Part shown: positions 1-8,022 of the stretch, one piece after another
Numbering within the stretch: the stretch's first letter is position 1
Layout of the letters: every line of letters begins with the position of its first letter
Assembly: GCF_027853915.1 (NCBI RefSeq)
Contig: NZ_JAQGLA010000002.1
Span: forward strand, 124,001 to 188,000
Length of the DNA stretch: 64,000 bases
Source: Saccharopolyspora oryzae
Lineage (GTDB): Bacteria; Actinomycetota; Actinomycetes; Mycobacteriales; Pseudonocardiaceae
Direction: 5' to 3'
Translations under genes and position numbers: made by a program
Notes under the pieces: model-generated
What the model saw: the letters and a program-made list of their open reading frames with translations, nothing else
Told to the model about the DNA's origin: nothing
The model's database searches: none

Positions 1-168
1 ATCGGGCAGCTGCTGCTGACCACCTTCGATTCGATCCTGCCGGTGATCGGCTGGGCGCTGGTCACCGTGCTGATGTCGCTGGTGGGCGTCCGAGTCCTGC
101 TGACCCGCTCCGCGCGCGCGGTCGCGGAAGTCCCCGAAGTCGCAACAGTTCGAGCAAGTGACGAGTGA
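1..168 (+). CDS. C-terminal end of a membrane protein, cut by window start
   Basis: Open frame from base 1 to a TGA at 166-168 encodes the last 55 residues of a protein. About residues 15-35 form one hydrophobic helix (PVIGWALVTVLMSLVGVRVL), followed by a short polar tail ending VRASDE. This fits the last transmembrane segment of a transporter, perhaps of the MFS type, but the family cannot be fixed from one helix. It ends just upstream of the acyl-CoA dehydrogenase gene on the same strand, so it may be the uptake gene of that operon (inference). Confidence 0.55.
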   Translation: MGQLLLTTFDSILPVIGWALVTVLMSLVGVRVLLTRSARAVAEVPEVATVRASDE

Positions 169-180
169 TTGGTGACCTGG

Positions 181-1362
181 ATGGATCCGAACGTGTTCGA
201 CGACGTGCTGCGCACGGTGCGCGACTTCGTCCGCGGCGAGGTGGTGCCCGCCGAGGACGAGATCGAGCGGACCGATGCGATCCCGCAGCGGTTGCGCGAG
301 GCCGCCGCGGGCATGGGGTTGTTCGGCTTCGCGCTGCCGGAGGAGCACGGCGGGCTGGGCCTGTCGATGAGCGAGGACGTCCGGTTGGCGATGGAGCTCG
401 GGTACGCGGTCCCGGCGTTCCGGTCGATGTTCGGCACCAACAACGGCATCGCCGGTCAGGTGATCGTCAAGTACGGCACCGAGGAGCAGCAGAAGCGGTG
501 GCTGCCGCGGCTGGCCGCCGGGGAGGCGATCGCTTCCTTCGCGCTCACCGAGGACGGCGCGGGATCGGATCCGAGCTCGGTGAAGACCAAGGCGGTCCGG
601 GACGAGGGGGGCACCTCCCGCTCGAGCGAAGCCGAGAGTGGGGGAGAATACGTGCTGTCCGGGGCGAAGCGGTTCATCACCAACGCTCCGCACGCCGACG
701 TGCTGGTCGTGTTCGCGCGGACCGACTCGAACGTCGAGGCGCACAAGGGCATTTCGGTGTTCCTGGTCGAGACCGGGTTGGACGGGGTCCGGATCGGGCC
801 GCCGAACGCGAAGATGGGGCAGGCCGGGGCGCACACCGCCGAGGTGTTCTTCGACGACGCGCGGGTGCCCGCCTCCGCGCTCGTCGGCGGCGAGGAGGGC
901 ACCGGGTTCAGCGCCGCGATGTCGTCGCTGACCCGCGGTCGGCTGCACATCGCGGCCATCTGCGTCGGGTTGGCCGGCCGGATCGTCGAGGAGTCGGTGC
1001 GCTTCGCCGCCCAGGCCGAGCAGGGCGGCGAGCCGATCAGCCGGTTCCAGCTGGTGCAGGCGCTGCTGGCCGAATCGCAGGCCGAGTACTACGCGGGGCG
1101 GTCGATGGTGCTGGAGGCCGCGCGCGAGTACGACTCCGGCGCCGACACCCGGTTGGCCCCGTCGTGCGCGAAGCTGTTCTGCAGCGAGATGGTGTCCCGG
1201 GTGGCCGACCGGGCGGTGCAGGTGCACGGCGGTTCCGGCTACATGCGCGGGGTTCCGGCGGAGCGCTTCTACCGCGACGCCAGGGTCTTCCGCATCTACG
1301 AGGGCACCAGCGAGATCCAGAAGCTGATCATCGCCAAGCAGCTCCTCCGCCAGTTCTCCTGA
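181..1362 (+). CDS. Acyl-CoA dehydrogenase, with in-frame repeat insertion
   Basis: FAD-dependent alpha,beta-dehydrogenation of an acyl-CoA, 393 aa, close to the usual length. The three ACAD segments are visible: N-terminal helices (about 1-110), the middle beta domain starting FALTEDGAGSD (about 120-235) and the C-terminal helical domain. The base Glu lies in RIYEGTSEIQ near residue 373, and the FAD-contact sequence QVHGGSGYMRG precedes it. Residues about 143-155 (GGTSRSSEAESGG) are extra against the family and are encoded by an interspersed-repeat-like sequence (606-646). ATG 181 is chosen; GTG 172 and TTG 169 are in-frame alternatives and none has a strong ribosome site. The gene heads an operon with a CoA ligase, a DUF35 protein, a thiolase-like protein and an SDR, so it should do the first oxidation of an unknown acyl-CoA substrate. 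Confidence 0.93.
   Translation: MDPNVFDDVLRTVRDFVRGEVVPAEDEIERTDAIPQRLREAAAGMGLFGFALPEEHGGLGLSMSEDVRLAMELGYAVPAFRSMFGTNNGIAGQVIVKYGTEEQQKRWLPRLAAGEAIASFALTEDGAGSDPSSVKTKAVRDEGGTSRSSEAESGGEYVLSGAKRFITNAPHADVLVVFARTDSNVEAHKGISVFLVETGLDGVRIGPPNAKMGQAGAHTAEVFFDDARVPASALVGGEEGTGFSAAMSSLTRGRLHIAAICVGLAGRIVEESVRFAAQAEQGGEPISRFQLVQALLAESQAEYYAGRSMVLEAAREYDSGADTRLAPSCAKLFCSEMVSRVADRAVQVHGGSGYMRGVPAERFYRDARVFRIYEGTSEIQKLIIAKQLLRQFS
606..646 (+). repeat. Interspersed palindromic repeat inside a coding region
   Basis: Core CTCCCGCTCG, spacer, then CGAGAGTGGGGGAG, preceded by GGGGGGCAC. CTCCC/GGGAG and CTCG/CGAG pair as an imperfect hairpin. From memory, this string is a very common dispersed short repeat in Streptomyces and related genomes, normally between genes. 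Here it is read through in frame within the acyl-CoA dehydrogenase, between the conserved VKTKAVRD and EYVLSGAKRF segments, adding about 13 Gly/Ser/Glu-rich residues at a surface turn of the middle domain. Confidence 0.7.
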
Positions 1363-1371
1363 CCCGTCGTT

Positions 1372-1419
1372 CCGCAAATTCCATTGAAATCGCACGTCCG
1401 ATTTCAATGGAATTTGCGG
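1372..1419 (+). repeat. Palindromic repeat element, copy 1 (21-bp perfect arms)
   Basis: Arms at 1372-1392 and 1399-1419 are perfect inverted repeats (starting CCGCAAATTCCATTG) with a 6-nt loop. The element is AT-richer than its surroundings and starts 10 bases after the stop codon of the acyl-CoA dehydrogenase gene. A second copy with the same arms lies at 59320-59365, again right after a stop codon, and the similarity reaches back over the bases between stop and arm (TGACCCG). It may act as a transcription terminator or mRNA 3'-end stabiliser; it has no T tract. Confidence 0.85.
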
Positions 1420-1468
1420 AACCGGACACCCGAGCACTCCACCCGTTTCCCGCTGCGAGGAGGAATTC

Positions 1469-3511
1469 GTGGTCGCCAACTCCGCGATCCAGCGACTGCT
1501 GCACCCGCGGTCGATCGCCGTCCTGGGCGCCTCGGACAACCCGATCAAGCTGTCCGGGCGGCCGATCGAGCTGATGAAGCGGTTCGGCTACGCCGGTCGC
1601 CTGCTGCCGATCAACGCCCGCCGCTCCGAGGTCCAGGGCCTGCCCGCCTACCGCAGCCTGGACGAGATCGACGGCGAGATCGACCTGGCCATGGTGATGC
1701 TGCCCGCGGACAAGGTCGTCGACGGGCTGCGCGACTGCGCTGCGCGCGGCATCCCCGCGGCGATCGTCGGAGCGTCCGGCTTCGCCGAGATCGGCGAGCG
1801 CGGCGAGCAGCTGCAGCAGCAGCTGGAGGCGGTCATCGCCGAGACCGGCATCCGGGTGCTGGGGCCGAACTGCCTCGGCATGTTCAACGTCCGCGACCGC
1901 GCGATGCCGACGTTCACCTCGGCGATGGACGAGAGCGCCGAGCTGGTCGGCGGGCCGGTGGCCTTCGTCAGCCAGAGCGGTGCTTTCGGCACGTTCATCT
2001 TCAGCGCGGCGCAGCAGGCCGGGCTGGGCATCTCGCACTTCCTCAACACCGGCAACGAAGCCGACCTGTCGGTGGCCGAGGTGCTCGGCGGCCTGCTGGA
2101 GACCGACGGGGTCGAGGTGCTGATGGCCTACCTCGAAGGCGTGCACCAGGGCCACGAGCTGATGTCGGTGGCGCGCCGGGCGCACGAGCTGGACAAGCCG
2201 ATCCTGGTGGTGAAGGTCGGCAGCTCCGAGGCCGGGGCGCGCGCGGCCCAGTCGCACACCGCCTCGCTGGCCGGGGAGGACGCCGTGTTCGACGGCGCGG
2301 CCCGCCAGCACGGGATCGTCCGGCTCGCCGGGCAGGAGGAGCTGCTCGACACCGCGCAGGTGTTCGCCAACGGGCGGCGCACCCGCGGTCGCCGGCTCAG
2401 CACGCTGTCGCTGACCGGCGGGGCCGAGGTGATCCCGCCCTACGGTTCACCGCGCAACCCGATCGACCTGACCGCGATGCTGATCAGCGACACCGACCTG
2501 CTGCGACGCGGTCTGGAGGTCGCCGTGCAGCACCCGGGGACCGACATGATCGCGGTGCTGCTGGGCAACGCAGACAACGCGTCCGCGCAGCTGATCGACG
2601 CGATCGAGCAGGCGTTCCGGAGCACCGACCGGCCGCTGGTGGTGGTGTGGACCGGTGGCAGCGGACGTCCCCGCCGGCGGCTGCAGGAGCTGGGCATCCC
2701 GTGCTTCACCGATCCCGGCCGGGCGGCTGCGGCGCTGAGCAAGCTCGCGGACTTCAGCCTGCGCCCGCCGCTGCCCGCGCCCGAACGCCCGGCCGACATC
2801 GACGACAAGGTGGTCCGCGCGATCGTCGAGGACGTCCGGGCGCAGGGCCGCACCCAGCTCGACGAGCACGAGTCGAGCCGCCTGATCGCCGCCTACGGCA
2901 TCCCGTGCGCGGGGGCGTTCCCCGCCGCCACGCCCGATGCCGCGGTCGCCGCCGCGCACGACCTCGGCGGCCCGGTGGCGGTGAAGCTGCTGTCCGACCG
3001 CATCGGGCACAAGTCCGACATCGGCGGGGTGCGGTTGAACCTGACCGGCGACGCGGAAATCCTTGCGGCGGCTGGAGATCTGCTGGACATCGCCAAGACG
3101 GCCGGTGATCCCGATGCCCGGTTGCTGGTGCAGCGGATGGCCGGCGGCGGCACCGAGCTCATCGTGGGCCTCAAGCACGATCCCGCGTTCGGCCCGGTCG
3201 TGGTGGTCGGGTTCGGCGGTGTCCTGGTGGACGTCCTCGCCGACAGCCAGGTCGGCGTGGCCCCGCTCGACCCCGACGCCGCCGAACGCCTGCTGCTCTC
3301 GCTGCGCGGCAGCCGGCTCTTCGGCGAAGTGCGCGGCAAACCGCCGCGAGACCTCGACGCCGCGGCCGACGCGGTCGCCCGCCTGTCCTGGCTGGCCCAC
3401 GACCTCGCCGAGGACATCGCGGAACTCGACGTGAACCCGCTGCTGCTCGACGAGGCGGGCAAGGGCGTCATCGCCGTGGACTGCCTCGCCGTGCTGACCC
3501 CCGCGGACTGA
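1469..3511 (+). CDS. NDP-forming acyl-CoA ligase
   Basis: 680 aa, the fused alpha-beta layout of ADP-forming acetyl-CoA synthetases. Order: CoA-binding Rossmann domain (RSIAVLGASDNP, about 10-100), succinyl-CoA-ligase-like domain (about 150-290), a second ligase domain (to about 440) and an ATP-grasp domain (about 465-675). His263 in QSHTASLAG fits the phosphohistidine of this family. GTG 1469 follows GAGGAGG at 1457-1463. Expected chemistry is reversible acid + CoA + NTP to acyl-CoA. In this operon it is the likely activation step for the acid whose CoA ester the dehydrogenase oxidises; the real substrate is unknown. Confidence 0.9.
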   Translation: MVANSAIQRLLHPRSIAVLGASDNPIKLSGRPIELMKRFGYAGRLLPINARRSEVQGLPAYRSLDEIDGEIDLAMVMLPADKVVDGLRDCAARGIPAAIVGASGFAEIGERGEQLQQQLEAVIAETGIRVLGPNCLGMFNVRDRAMPTFTSAMDESAELVGGPVAFVSQSGAFGTFIFSAAQQAGLGISHFLNTGNEADLSVAEVLGGLLETDGVEVLMAYLEGVHQGHELMSVARRAHELDKPILVVKVGSSEAGARAAQSHTASLAGEDAVFDGAARQHGIVRLAGQEELLDTAQVFANGRRTRGRRLSTLSLTGGAEVIPPYGSPRNPIDLTAMLISDTDLLRRGLEVAVQHPGTDMIAVLLGNADNASAQLIDAIEQAFRSTDRPLVVVWTGGSGRPRRRLQELGIPCFTDPGRAAAALSKLADFSLRPPLPAPERPADIDDKVVRAIVEDVRAQGRTQLDEHESSRLIAAYGIPCAGAFPAATPDAAVAAAHDLGGPVAVKLLSDRIGHKSDIGGVRLNLTGDAEILAAAGDLLDIAKTAGDPDARLLVQRMAGGGTELIVGLKHDPAFGPVVVVGFGGVLVDVLADSQVGVAPLDPDAAERLLLSLRGSRLFGEVRGKPPRDLDAAADAVARLSWLAHDLAEDIAELDVNPLLLDEAGKGVIAVDCLAVLTPAD

Positions 3512-3536
3512 TCGGATCCAAGGAAGGTGTGGAGGG

Positions 3537-3914
3537 ATGAGTGAAGTGACGCCTCTCGTCGAGGCGCCGGAAAGCGTGTTCCGGGAAGGGCTGGCGGCCG
3601 GTGAGCTGCGGTTCCAGCGCTGCCGGGAGTGCTCCGCCGCGGTGTTCCAGCCCCGGGTGCTGTGCCCGGGGTGCGGGAGCGACGAGCTGGGCTGGGAGCG
3701 CAGCAGCGGACTCGGAACGGTCTACTCCACCACCGCGGTGCGGGGCCGGGACGGCGTGCACAACGTCGCGCTGATCGATCTGGACGAGGGTTTCCGGATG
3801 ATGTCGCGGGTCGAGGGCGTCGACGCCGATCGGGTGGTCATCGGGTCCCGCGTCGAGTTCGCCGCTGTCGAGCAGGACGGGGAACCCGTCGCCGTGTTCC
3901 GGGAGGTGTCGTGA
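3537..3914 (+). CDS. DUF35 zinc-ribbon/OB-fold protein
   Basis: 125 aa. An N-terminal zinc ribbon has Cys29, Cys32, Cys43 and Cys46 (CRECS ... CPGCG), followed by an OB-fold (about 55-120) with the usual GTVYSTT and FRMMSRVEG strands. DUF35 proteins form complexes with thiolase-like partners, for example ChsH2 with the aldolase Ltp2 and BbsA with the thiolase BbsB. The TGA at 3912-3914 overlaps the ATG of the following thiolase-like gene, so the two are translationally coupled, as expected for a complex. It starts 25 nt after the ligase gene. No catalytic role of its own is expected. Confidence 0.92.
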   Translation: MSEVTPLVEAPESVFREGLAAGELRFQRCRECSAAVFQPRVLCPGCGSDELGWERSSGLGTVYSTTAVRGRDGVHNVALIDLDEGFRMMSRVEGVDADRVVIGSRVEFAAVEQDGEPVAVFREVS

Positions 3915-5062
3915 TGAGCTTGCGCGGTAGGGCCGCTGTAGTCGGTGTGGCCGAATCCGATCTCGGGCAGGTAGCACCGGGGCTGACCCCGCTGGACCTG
4001 GCCGGGCAGGCGACGGTGCGCGCGCTCGCCGACGCCGGGCTGGACAAGTCCGATGTGGACGGACTGTTCACCGCCTCCTCCTACTACCCGATGTCGGGCA
4101 TGGACACGGCCGAATACCTGGGCATCCGGCCGAAGTACGTCGACGGTTCGACCATCGGCGGCAGTTCCTTCGTCTCGCACGTGCTGCACGCGGCGGCAGC
4201 GATCAGTGCTGGAGCGATCGAGACGGCCCTGATCGTCTACGGCAGCACCCAGCGCTCCGACGGCGGGCGCCTGGTCTCGCCGTCCAAGCCGAACCCGTAC
4301 GAGGCGCCCTACCGGGCCCGCCACCCGATCAGCATGTACGCGATGGCCACCGCGCGGCACATGCACCAGTACGGCACGACCCGCGAGCAGCTGGCCGACG
4401 TGGCCGTGGCCGCGCGCCAGTGGGCGCAGCTCAACCCGGTGGCGTTCGCGCGCGATCCGCTGACCCGCGAGGACGTGCTGGCGGCGCGGATGATCAGCGA
4501 TCCGCTGACCAAGCTGGACTGCTGCCTGGTCACCGACGGCGGCGGCGCGGTGGTGCTGACCAGCGCGGATCGTGCCCGCGACCGGCCCGGCAAGCCGGTG
4601 TTCCTGCTCGGTGCGGGCGAAGCCGTCTCGCACCGCAGCATCTCGGCGATGCCGGACCTGACGGTCACCGCGGCGGCCGAGTCCGGCGAGCGGGCGTTCG
4701 CGATGGCCGGGCTCGGACCGCAGGACGTCGACGTGGTGGAGCTCTACGACGCCTTCACCATCAACCCGGTCCTGTTCCTGGAGGACCTCGGGTTCTGCGC
4801 GAAGGGCGAGGGCGGCTCGTTCGTCTCGGAGGGCCGCATCGCGCCGGGCGGCAAGCTGCCGGTGAACACCAACGGCGGCGGGCTCTCCTACTGCCACCCC
4901 GGCATGTACGGGATCTTCACCATCATCGAAGCGGTGCGCCAGCTGCGCGGCGAGTGCGGCGCACGCCAGGTCGAAGGCGCCGGCATCGCGCTGGCGCACG
5001 GCAACGGTGGCGTGCTGTCCAGCCAGGTCACCGCGATCTTCGGCACCGAAAGCGCGCTCTGA
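3914..5062 (+). CDS. Thiolase-like protein (Ltp2/BbsB type), partner of the DUF35 protein
   Basis: 382 aa, full thiolase fold. The first catalytic loop reads [10 protein letters not shown]: Ser85 stands where classical thiolases have the acyl-accepting Cys. The C-terminal loop is kept ([13 protein letters not shown], His at about 328). Loss of the nucleophile while keeping the fold is seen in retro-aldol lyases such as Ltp2, which work with a DUF35 partner. The alternatives are therefore C-C bond cleavage of a beta-hydroxyacyl-CoA or a thiolase with a different nucleophile. ATG 3914 overlaps the DUF35 stop; GTG 3911 is in frame. The SDR gene follows after 11 nt. Confidence 0.88.
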   Translation: MSLRGRAAVVGVAESDLGQVAPGLTPLDLAGQATVRALADAGLDKSDVDGLFTASSYYPMSGMDTAEYLGIRPKYVDGSTIGGSSFVSHVLHAAAAISAGAIETALIVYGSTQRSDGGRLVSPSKPNPYEAPYRARHPISMYAMATARHMHQYGTTREQLADVAVAARQWAQLNPVAFARDPLTREDVLAARMISDPLTKLDCCLVTDGGGAVVLTSADRARDRPGKPVFLLGAGEAVSHRSISAMPDLTVTAAAESGERAFAMAGLGPQDVDVVELYDAFTINPVLFLEDLGFCAKGEGGSFVSEGRIAPGGKLPVNTNGGGLSYCHPGMYGIFTIIEAVRQLRGECGARQVEGAGIALAHGNGGVLSSQVTAIFGTESAL

Positions 5063-5073
5063 AGGAGGATTTG

Positions 5074-5802
5074 ATGCTGCAGGACAAGGTCGCGGTGATC
5101 ACCGGCGGTGGGAAGGGGATCGGGTTCGCCATCGCGGAGAACTTCATCGCTCACGGCGCGAAGGTGGTGCTCGCCGACATCGACGGCGCGCAGGCCCGCA
5201 AGGCCGCGGACGAACTCGACGGACCTGCGCTCGGCGTGGACTGCGACGTGACCGATCCGGACGCGGTGCAGGCGGCGGTCGAGGCCGCCACCGGCGAGTT
5301 CGGTTCGCTGGACGTGATGGTGAACAACGCGGGCATCACCCGGGACGCCACCATGCGCAAGATGAGCCTCGACGACTTCGAGGCCGTCCTGGACGTGCAC
5401 GTCAAGGGCGCCTGGCTGGGCACCCGGGCCGCGGCGGCGGTGATGCGCGAGCAGGGCAGCGGAGCGATCGTCAACATCTCGTCGATCTCCGGCAAGGTCG
5501 GCATGATCGGCCAGACCAACTACAGCGCGGCCAAGGCCGGCATCGTCGGCCTGACCAAGGCCGCGGCCAAGGAGGTCGCGCACAAGGGCGTGCGGGTCAA
5601 CGCGGTGCAGCCGGGTCTGATCCGCACGGACATGACCGCGGCGCTGCGCGAGGACGTCTGGAACGCCAAGCTGCAGGAGATCCCGATGCAGCGCGCGGGC
5701 GAACCGTCCGAAGTGGCCGACGTGGTGCTGTTCCTGGCCTCGGACCTGTCCTCCTACATGACCGGCTGCGTCCTGGAGATCACCGGCGGCCGCCACCTCT
5801 GA
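5074..5802 (+). CDS. SDR family 3-oxoacyl reductase / 3-hydroxyacyl-CoA dehydrogenase
   Basis: 242 aa classical short-chain dehydrogenase. Nucleotide site [11 protein letters not shown] near residue 9, NNAG near 86, catalytic Ser in ISSISGKVG, and YSAAK (Tyr/Lys) near 150. It resembles FabG, but the beta-oxidation-like neighbours point to oxidation of a 3-hydroxyacyl-CoA rather than fatty acid synthesis (inference). ATG 5074 lies 5 nt after AAGGAGG-like sequence at 5062-5068. It is the last gene of the operon; a GC-rich hairpin follows the stop. Confidence 0.92.
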   Translation: MLQDKVAVITGGGKGIGFAIAENFIAHGAKVVLADIDGAQARKAADELDGPALGVDCDVTDPDAVQAAVEAATGEFGSLDVMVNNAGITRDATMRKMSLDDFEAVLDVHVKGAWLGTRAAAAVMREQGSGAIVNISSISGKVGMIGQTNYSAAKAGIVGLTKAAAKEVAHKGVRVNAVQPGLIRTDMTAALREDVWNAKLQEIPMQRAGEPSEVADVVLFLASDLSSYMTGCVLEITGGRHL

Positions 5803-5846
5803 CCCCACCGGGCGGGGCGCACCACCGCGCGCTCCGCCCGCTGGGG
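5803..5846. terminator. Hairpin between convergent genes
   Basis: Imperfect arms at 5803-5820 (CCCCACCGGGCGG...) and 5829-5846 (...CCGCCCGCTGGGG), ending TCTT on the plus strand. It lies between the SDR stop and the convergent CoA transferase stop at 5853, so it can serve both. Confidence 0.65.
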
Positions 5847-5852
5847 TCTTCC

Positions 5853-7004
5853 TCAGTCGCGGGGCGGTTCGGGGTGGCCGTCGAGCTCGGCGAGGATGGC
5901 CCGGGTGTGCTCGCCGACCTCCGGGATCGGATCCATCCGCGGCTCGCGCCCCGGCACCGTCACCGGGGGCAGCAGGGTGCGCAGCGGTCCGGCCGGGGAG
6001 TCGACCTCGCGCCAGCGGTCCCGGGCCTCCAGCTGCGGGTGGTCGGCGAACTCGGCGACGGTGCGCATCCGGGCGTTGGCGATGCCGACCCGCTCCAGCC
6101 GCTGCTCGATCTCCGCGCTGCTCATCGACGCGAACACCGCCTCGATGGCGACGCCCAGCTCGACGATGTTCGCCACCCGCTTCGGGTTGGCGTCGAACCG
6201 CGGATCACCGGCCAGCTCCGGCTGTTCCAGCACCTGCTCGCAGAACTTCACCCACTCCCGCTCGTTCTGCACGCCGAGGAACACCTTCCCGCCGTCGCCC
6301 GCGGCGAACGGCCCGTAGGGCGCGATGGCCGCGTGCCGCGCCCCGGCCCGCGCCGGAGCAGCGCCGCTGTAGGAGTAGTAGTACGGGAACCCCATCCACT
6401 CGCCCAGCGCGTCGAACAGCGACACTTCGAACGCCGTGCCCTGCCCGGTGCGCTCGCGCTCGTACAGCGCGGTGAGGATGCCGGTGTAGGCGTACATGCC
6501 GCCCGCGATGTCCGCGGTCGAGATGCCGGTCTTGGCCGGCTCGTCGGGACTGCCGGTGATGGACACGAGCCCGGTTTCGCACTGGATCAGCAGGTCGTAG
6601 GCCTTCTTGTCGCGGTACGGCCCGGAACTCCCGTACCCGGACAGGTCGCACACGATCAGCCGCGGGTTCTTCTCCCGCAGTTCGGCCGCGCCCAGGCCGA
6701 GTCGCGCGGCCGCGCCGGGCGCCAGGTTCTGCACGAACACGTCCGCGCGGTCCAGCAGCTTGTCCATGACCTCGCGATCGGCCTCGGCCTTGAGGTCCAG
6801 GACGATGCTCTCCTTGTTGCGGTTGAGCCACACGAAGTGGCTGGACAGCCCCTTCACCGAGGTGTCGTAGCCGCGGGCGAAGTCCCCGGTGGGGCGCTCC
6901 ACCTTGATCACCCGCGCGCCGAGATCGGCCAGTTGCCGGGTGGCGAACGGGGCGGCGACCGCCTGCTCCAGGGACACCACGGTCACGCCTTCCAGCGGAA
7001 GCAT
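5853..7004 (-). CDS. Class III CoA transferase (CaiB/BaiF family)
   Basis: 383 aa, family length. The N-terminus LEGVTVVSLEQAVAAPF, LGARVIKVERP and FVWLNRNKESIVLDLK are typical. The conserved Asp that forms the aspartyl-CoA anhydride is in KKAYDLLIQ (about residue 135-140), followed by a CETGLVSITG segment and the GGMYAYTGILTALYERE helix. ATG 7004 has AAGGAG upstream; the frame is open to 7088 but the extra residues do not look conserved. It moves CoA between acids. The gene is divergent from the gntR gene, which probably controls it, and convergent to the CoA-ester operon, whose substrate or product it could share. Confidence 0.93.
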   Translation of the reverse strand: MLPLEGVTVVSLEQAVAAPFATRQLADLGARVIKVERPTGDFARGYDTSVKGLSSHFVWLNRNKESIVLDLKAEADREVMDKLLDRADVFVQNLAPGAAARLGLGAAELREKNPRLIVCDLSGYGSSGPYRDKKAYDLLIQCETGLVSITGSPDEPAKTGISTADIAGGMYAYTGILTALYERERTGQGTAFEVSLFDALGEWMGFPYYYSYSGAAPARAGARHAAIAPYGPFAAGDGGKVFLGVQNEREWVKFCEQVLEQPELAGDPRFDANPKRVANIVELGVAIEAVFASMSSAEIEQRLERVGIANARMRTVAEFADHPQLEARDRWREVDSPAGPLRTLLPPVTVPGREPRMDPIPEVGEHTRAILAELDGHPEPPRD

Positions 7005-7032
7005 CGACCCGCTCTCCTTCCCGCCGAGGATT

Positions 7033-7119
7033 TGTACGGCCAATCTCAGGTCAGCATTGCCCGCGCGCCAGCTGCGTGTCAATGCCAAAACACGCCGCGC
7101 AAGCAGCTATGGCCGTACA
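7033..7119. promoter_or_regulatory. Inverted repeat TGTACGGCCA / TGGCCGTACA in divergent promoter region
   Basis: Perfect 10-bp arms at 7033-7042 and 7110-7119, 77 bp apart, between the CoA transferase start and the gntR gene. The spacing is about seven helical turns, which would suit two operator halves or looping by a dimeric regulator. No matching known operator recognised. Confidence 0.35.
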
Positions 7120-7153
7120 TATATCCGGCGTTTTTGACAGGGCAAAACAACTA

Positions 7154-7183
7154 TTGACCGGTCAAATTGCGGTGGGCTAGATT
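7154..7183 (+). promoter_or_regulatory. gntR promoter with palindromic operator in the -35 box
   Basis: TTGACCGGTCAA (7154-7165) is a perfect 12-bp palindrome. Its first half TTGACC fits a -35 box, with TAGATT (7178-7183) as -10 after 18 bp. The GTG start of gntR is at 7191, so the message would be leaderless or nearly so. A GntR dimer bound to the palindrome would block this promoter (autoregulation, inference). Confidence 0.5.
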
Positions 7184-7190
7184 TCACCTC

Positions 7191-7913
7191 GTGGCAACCC
7201 CGGCTTACCTGCGCATCCGCACCGAACTGGAGCAGCGGATCCGCTCCGGCGCGCTGCCGCCCGGCACCCGGCTGCCCACCGAGGCCGAGCTGCAGCAGCA
7301 GCACTCGGTCAGCCGCGCTACCGCGCAACGGGTGCTGAGCGAGCTGGCGCAGGCCGGGCTGGTGGAACGCCACCGGCGGCGCGGCACGTTCGTCGCCGAA
7401 GGCGCGCGGCAGGAGAACCTGCTGCGCGTGGTGAACCCCGCGTTGCAGGGCCCGGAAATCCCGGGCCGGCACGCGGTGGAGTCGGCGGCGGTGATCCCGG
7501 CGCACGACGCCGACGTCGAACTGCCCGGCGTGCCCGACGACGCGCCGGTGAGCCAGCTGCGGCGGCTGAAGTTCGACGAGGACGACAACCCGATCGCCGT
7601 CGAGCTCTCCGCGGTCCCGTTCTCGCTGGCACCGCGGATGCTGGACGAGGACCTGGCCCACCTGACCGTGCACGACTACTTCGCCCGAAACGACATCCCC
7701 GCCGCGAAATCCCGCGTCTACATCGACCCCGTCCTGCTCGACGAGACCACCGCCGCCCGATTGCACCTGGCCGCGGGCGGAGCCGTGATCCGGCTGCGCC
7801 GGTTGACCTGGCTCACCGACGGCAAGCTCGCCGAAGCCATGTGGCACATCATCCGGCCGGACCTGGTCGAGTTCTTCATCGAGCAGACGGTTCTGTCCAC
7901 ACCGGACTCCTGA
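7191..7913 (+). CDS. GntR family regulator, HutC/UTRA type
   Basis: 240 aa. Winged helix at residues 1-65 (PAYLRIRTELEQRIRSGAL, LPTEAELQQQHSVSRATAQR, RRRGTFVAE) and a UTRA ligand domain at about 85-235 (PVSQLRRLKFDEDDNP, ARLHLAAGGAVIRLRRLTW). GTG 7191 is chosen because the HTH begins right after it; no ribosome site is present, as for a leaderless start. Ligand unknown. It probably controls both the divergent CoA transferase gene and the downstream oxidase-symporter-oxidoreductase genes. Confidence 0.9.
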   Translation: MATPAYLRIRTELEQRIRSGALPPGTRLPTEAELQQQHSVSRATAQRVLSELAQAGLVERHRRRGTFVAEGARQENLLRVVNPALQGPEIPGRHAVESAAVIPAHDADVELPGVPDDAPVSQLRRLKFDEDDNPIAVELSAVPFSLAPRMLDEDLAHLTVHDYFARNDIPAAKSRVYIDPVLLDETTAARLHLAAGGAVIRLRRLTWLTDGKLAEAMWHIIRPDLVEFFIEQTVLSTPDS

Positions 7914-8022
7914 CCTACATCCGTTGACCGGCCGGTTCAGCCCAGAGCCGGCCATCTGGAGCAACCCGTTTTCCGCGCAGTTCTGCCCGAAACTGCGCTG
8001 TCCCAGCACACCTGGAGCGGCC

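Noticed and set aside
7134-7139. TTGACA as -35 box of gntR
   Set aside because: No -10-like sequence at 16-19 bp; the TTGACC/TAGATT pair further down fits better.
5007-7157. 716-codon plus-strand frame over the SDR and CoA transferase genes
   Set aside because: Low-complexity Arg/Gly-rich translation; real genes with motifs occupy both strands here.
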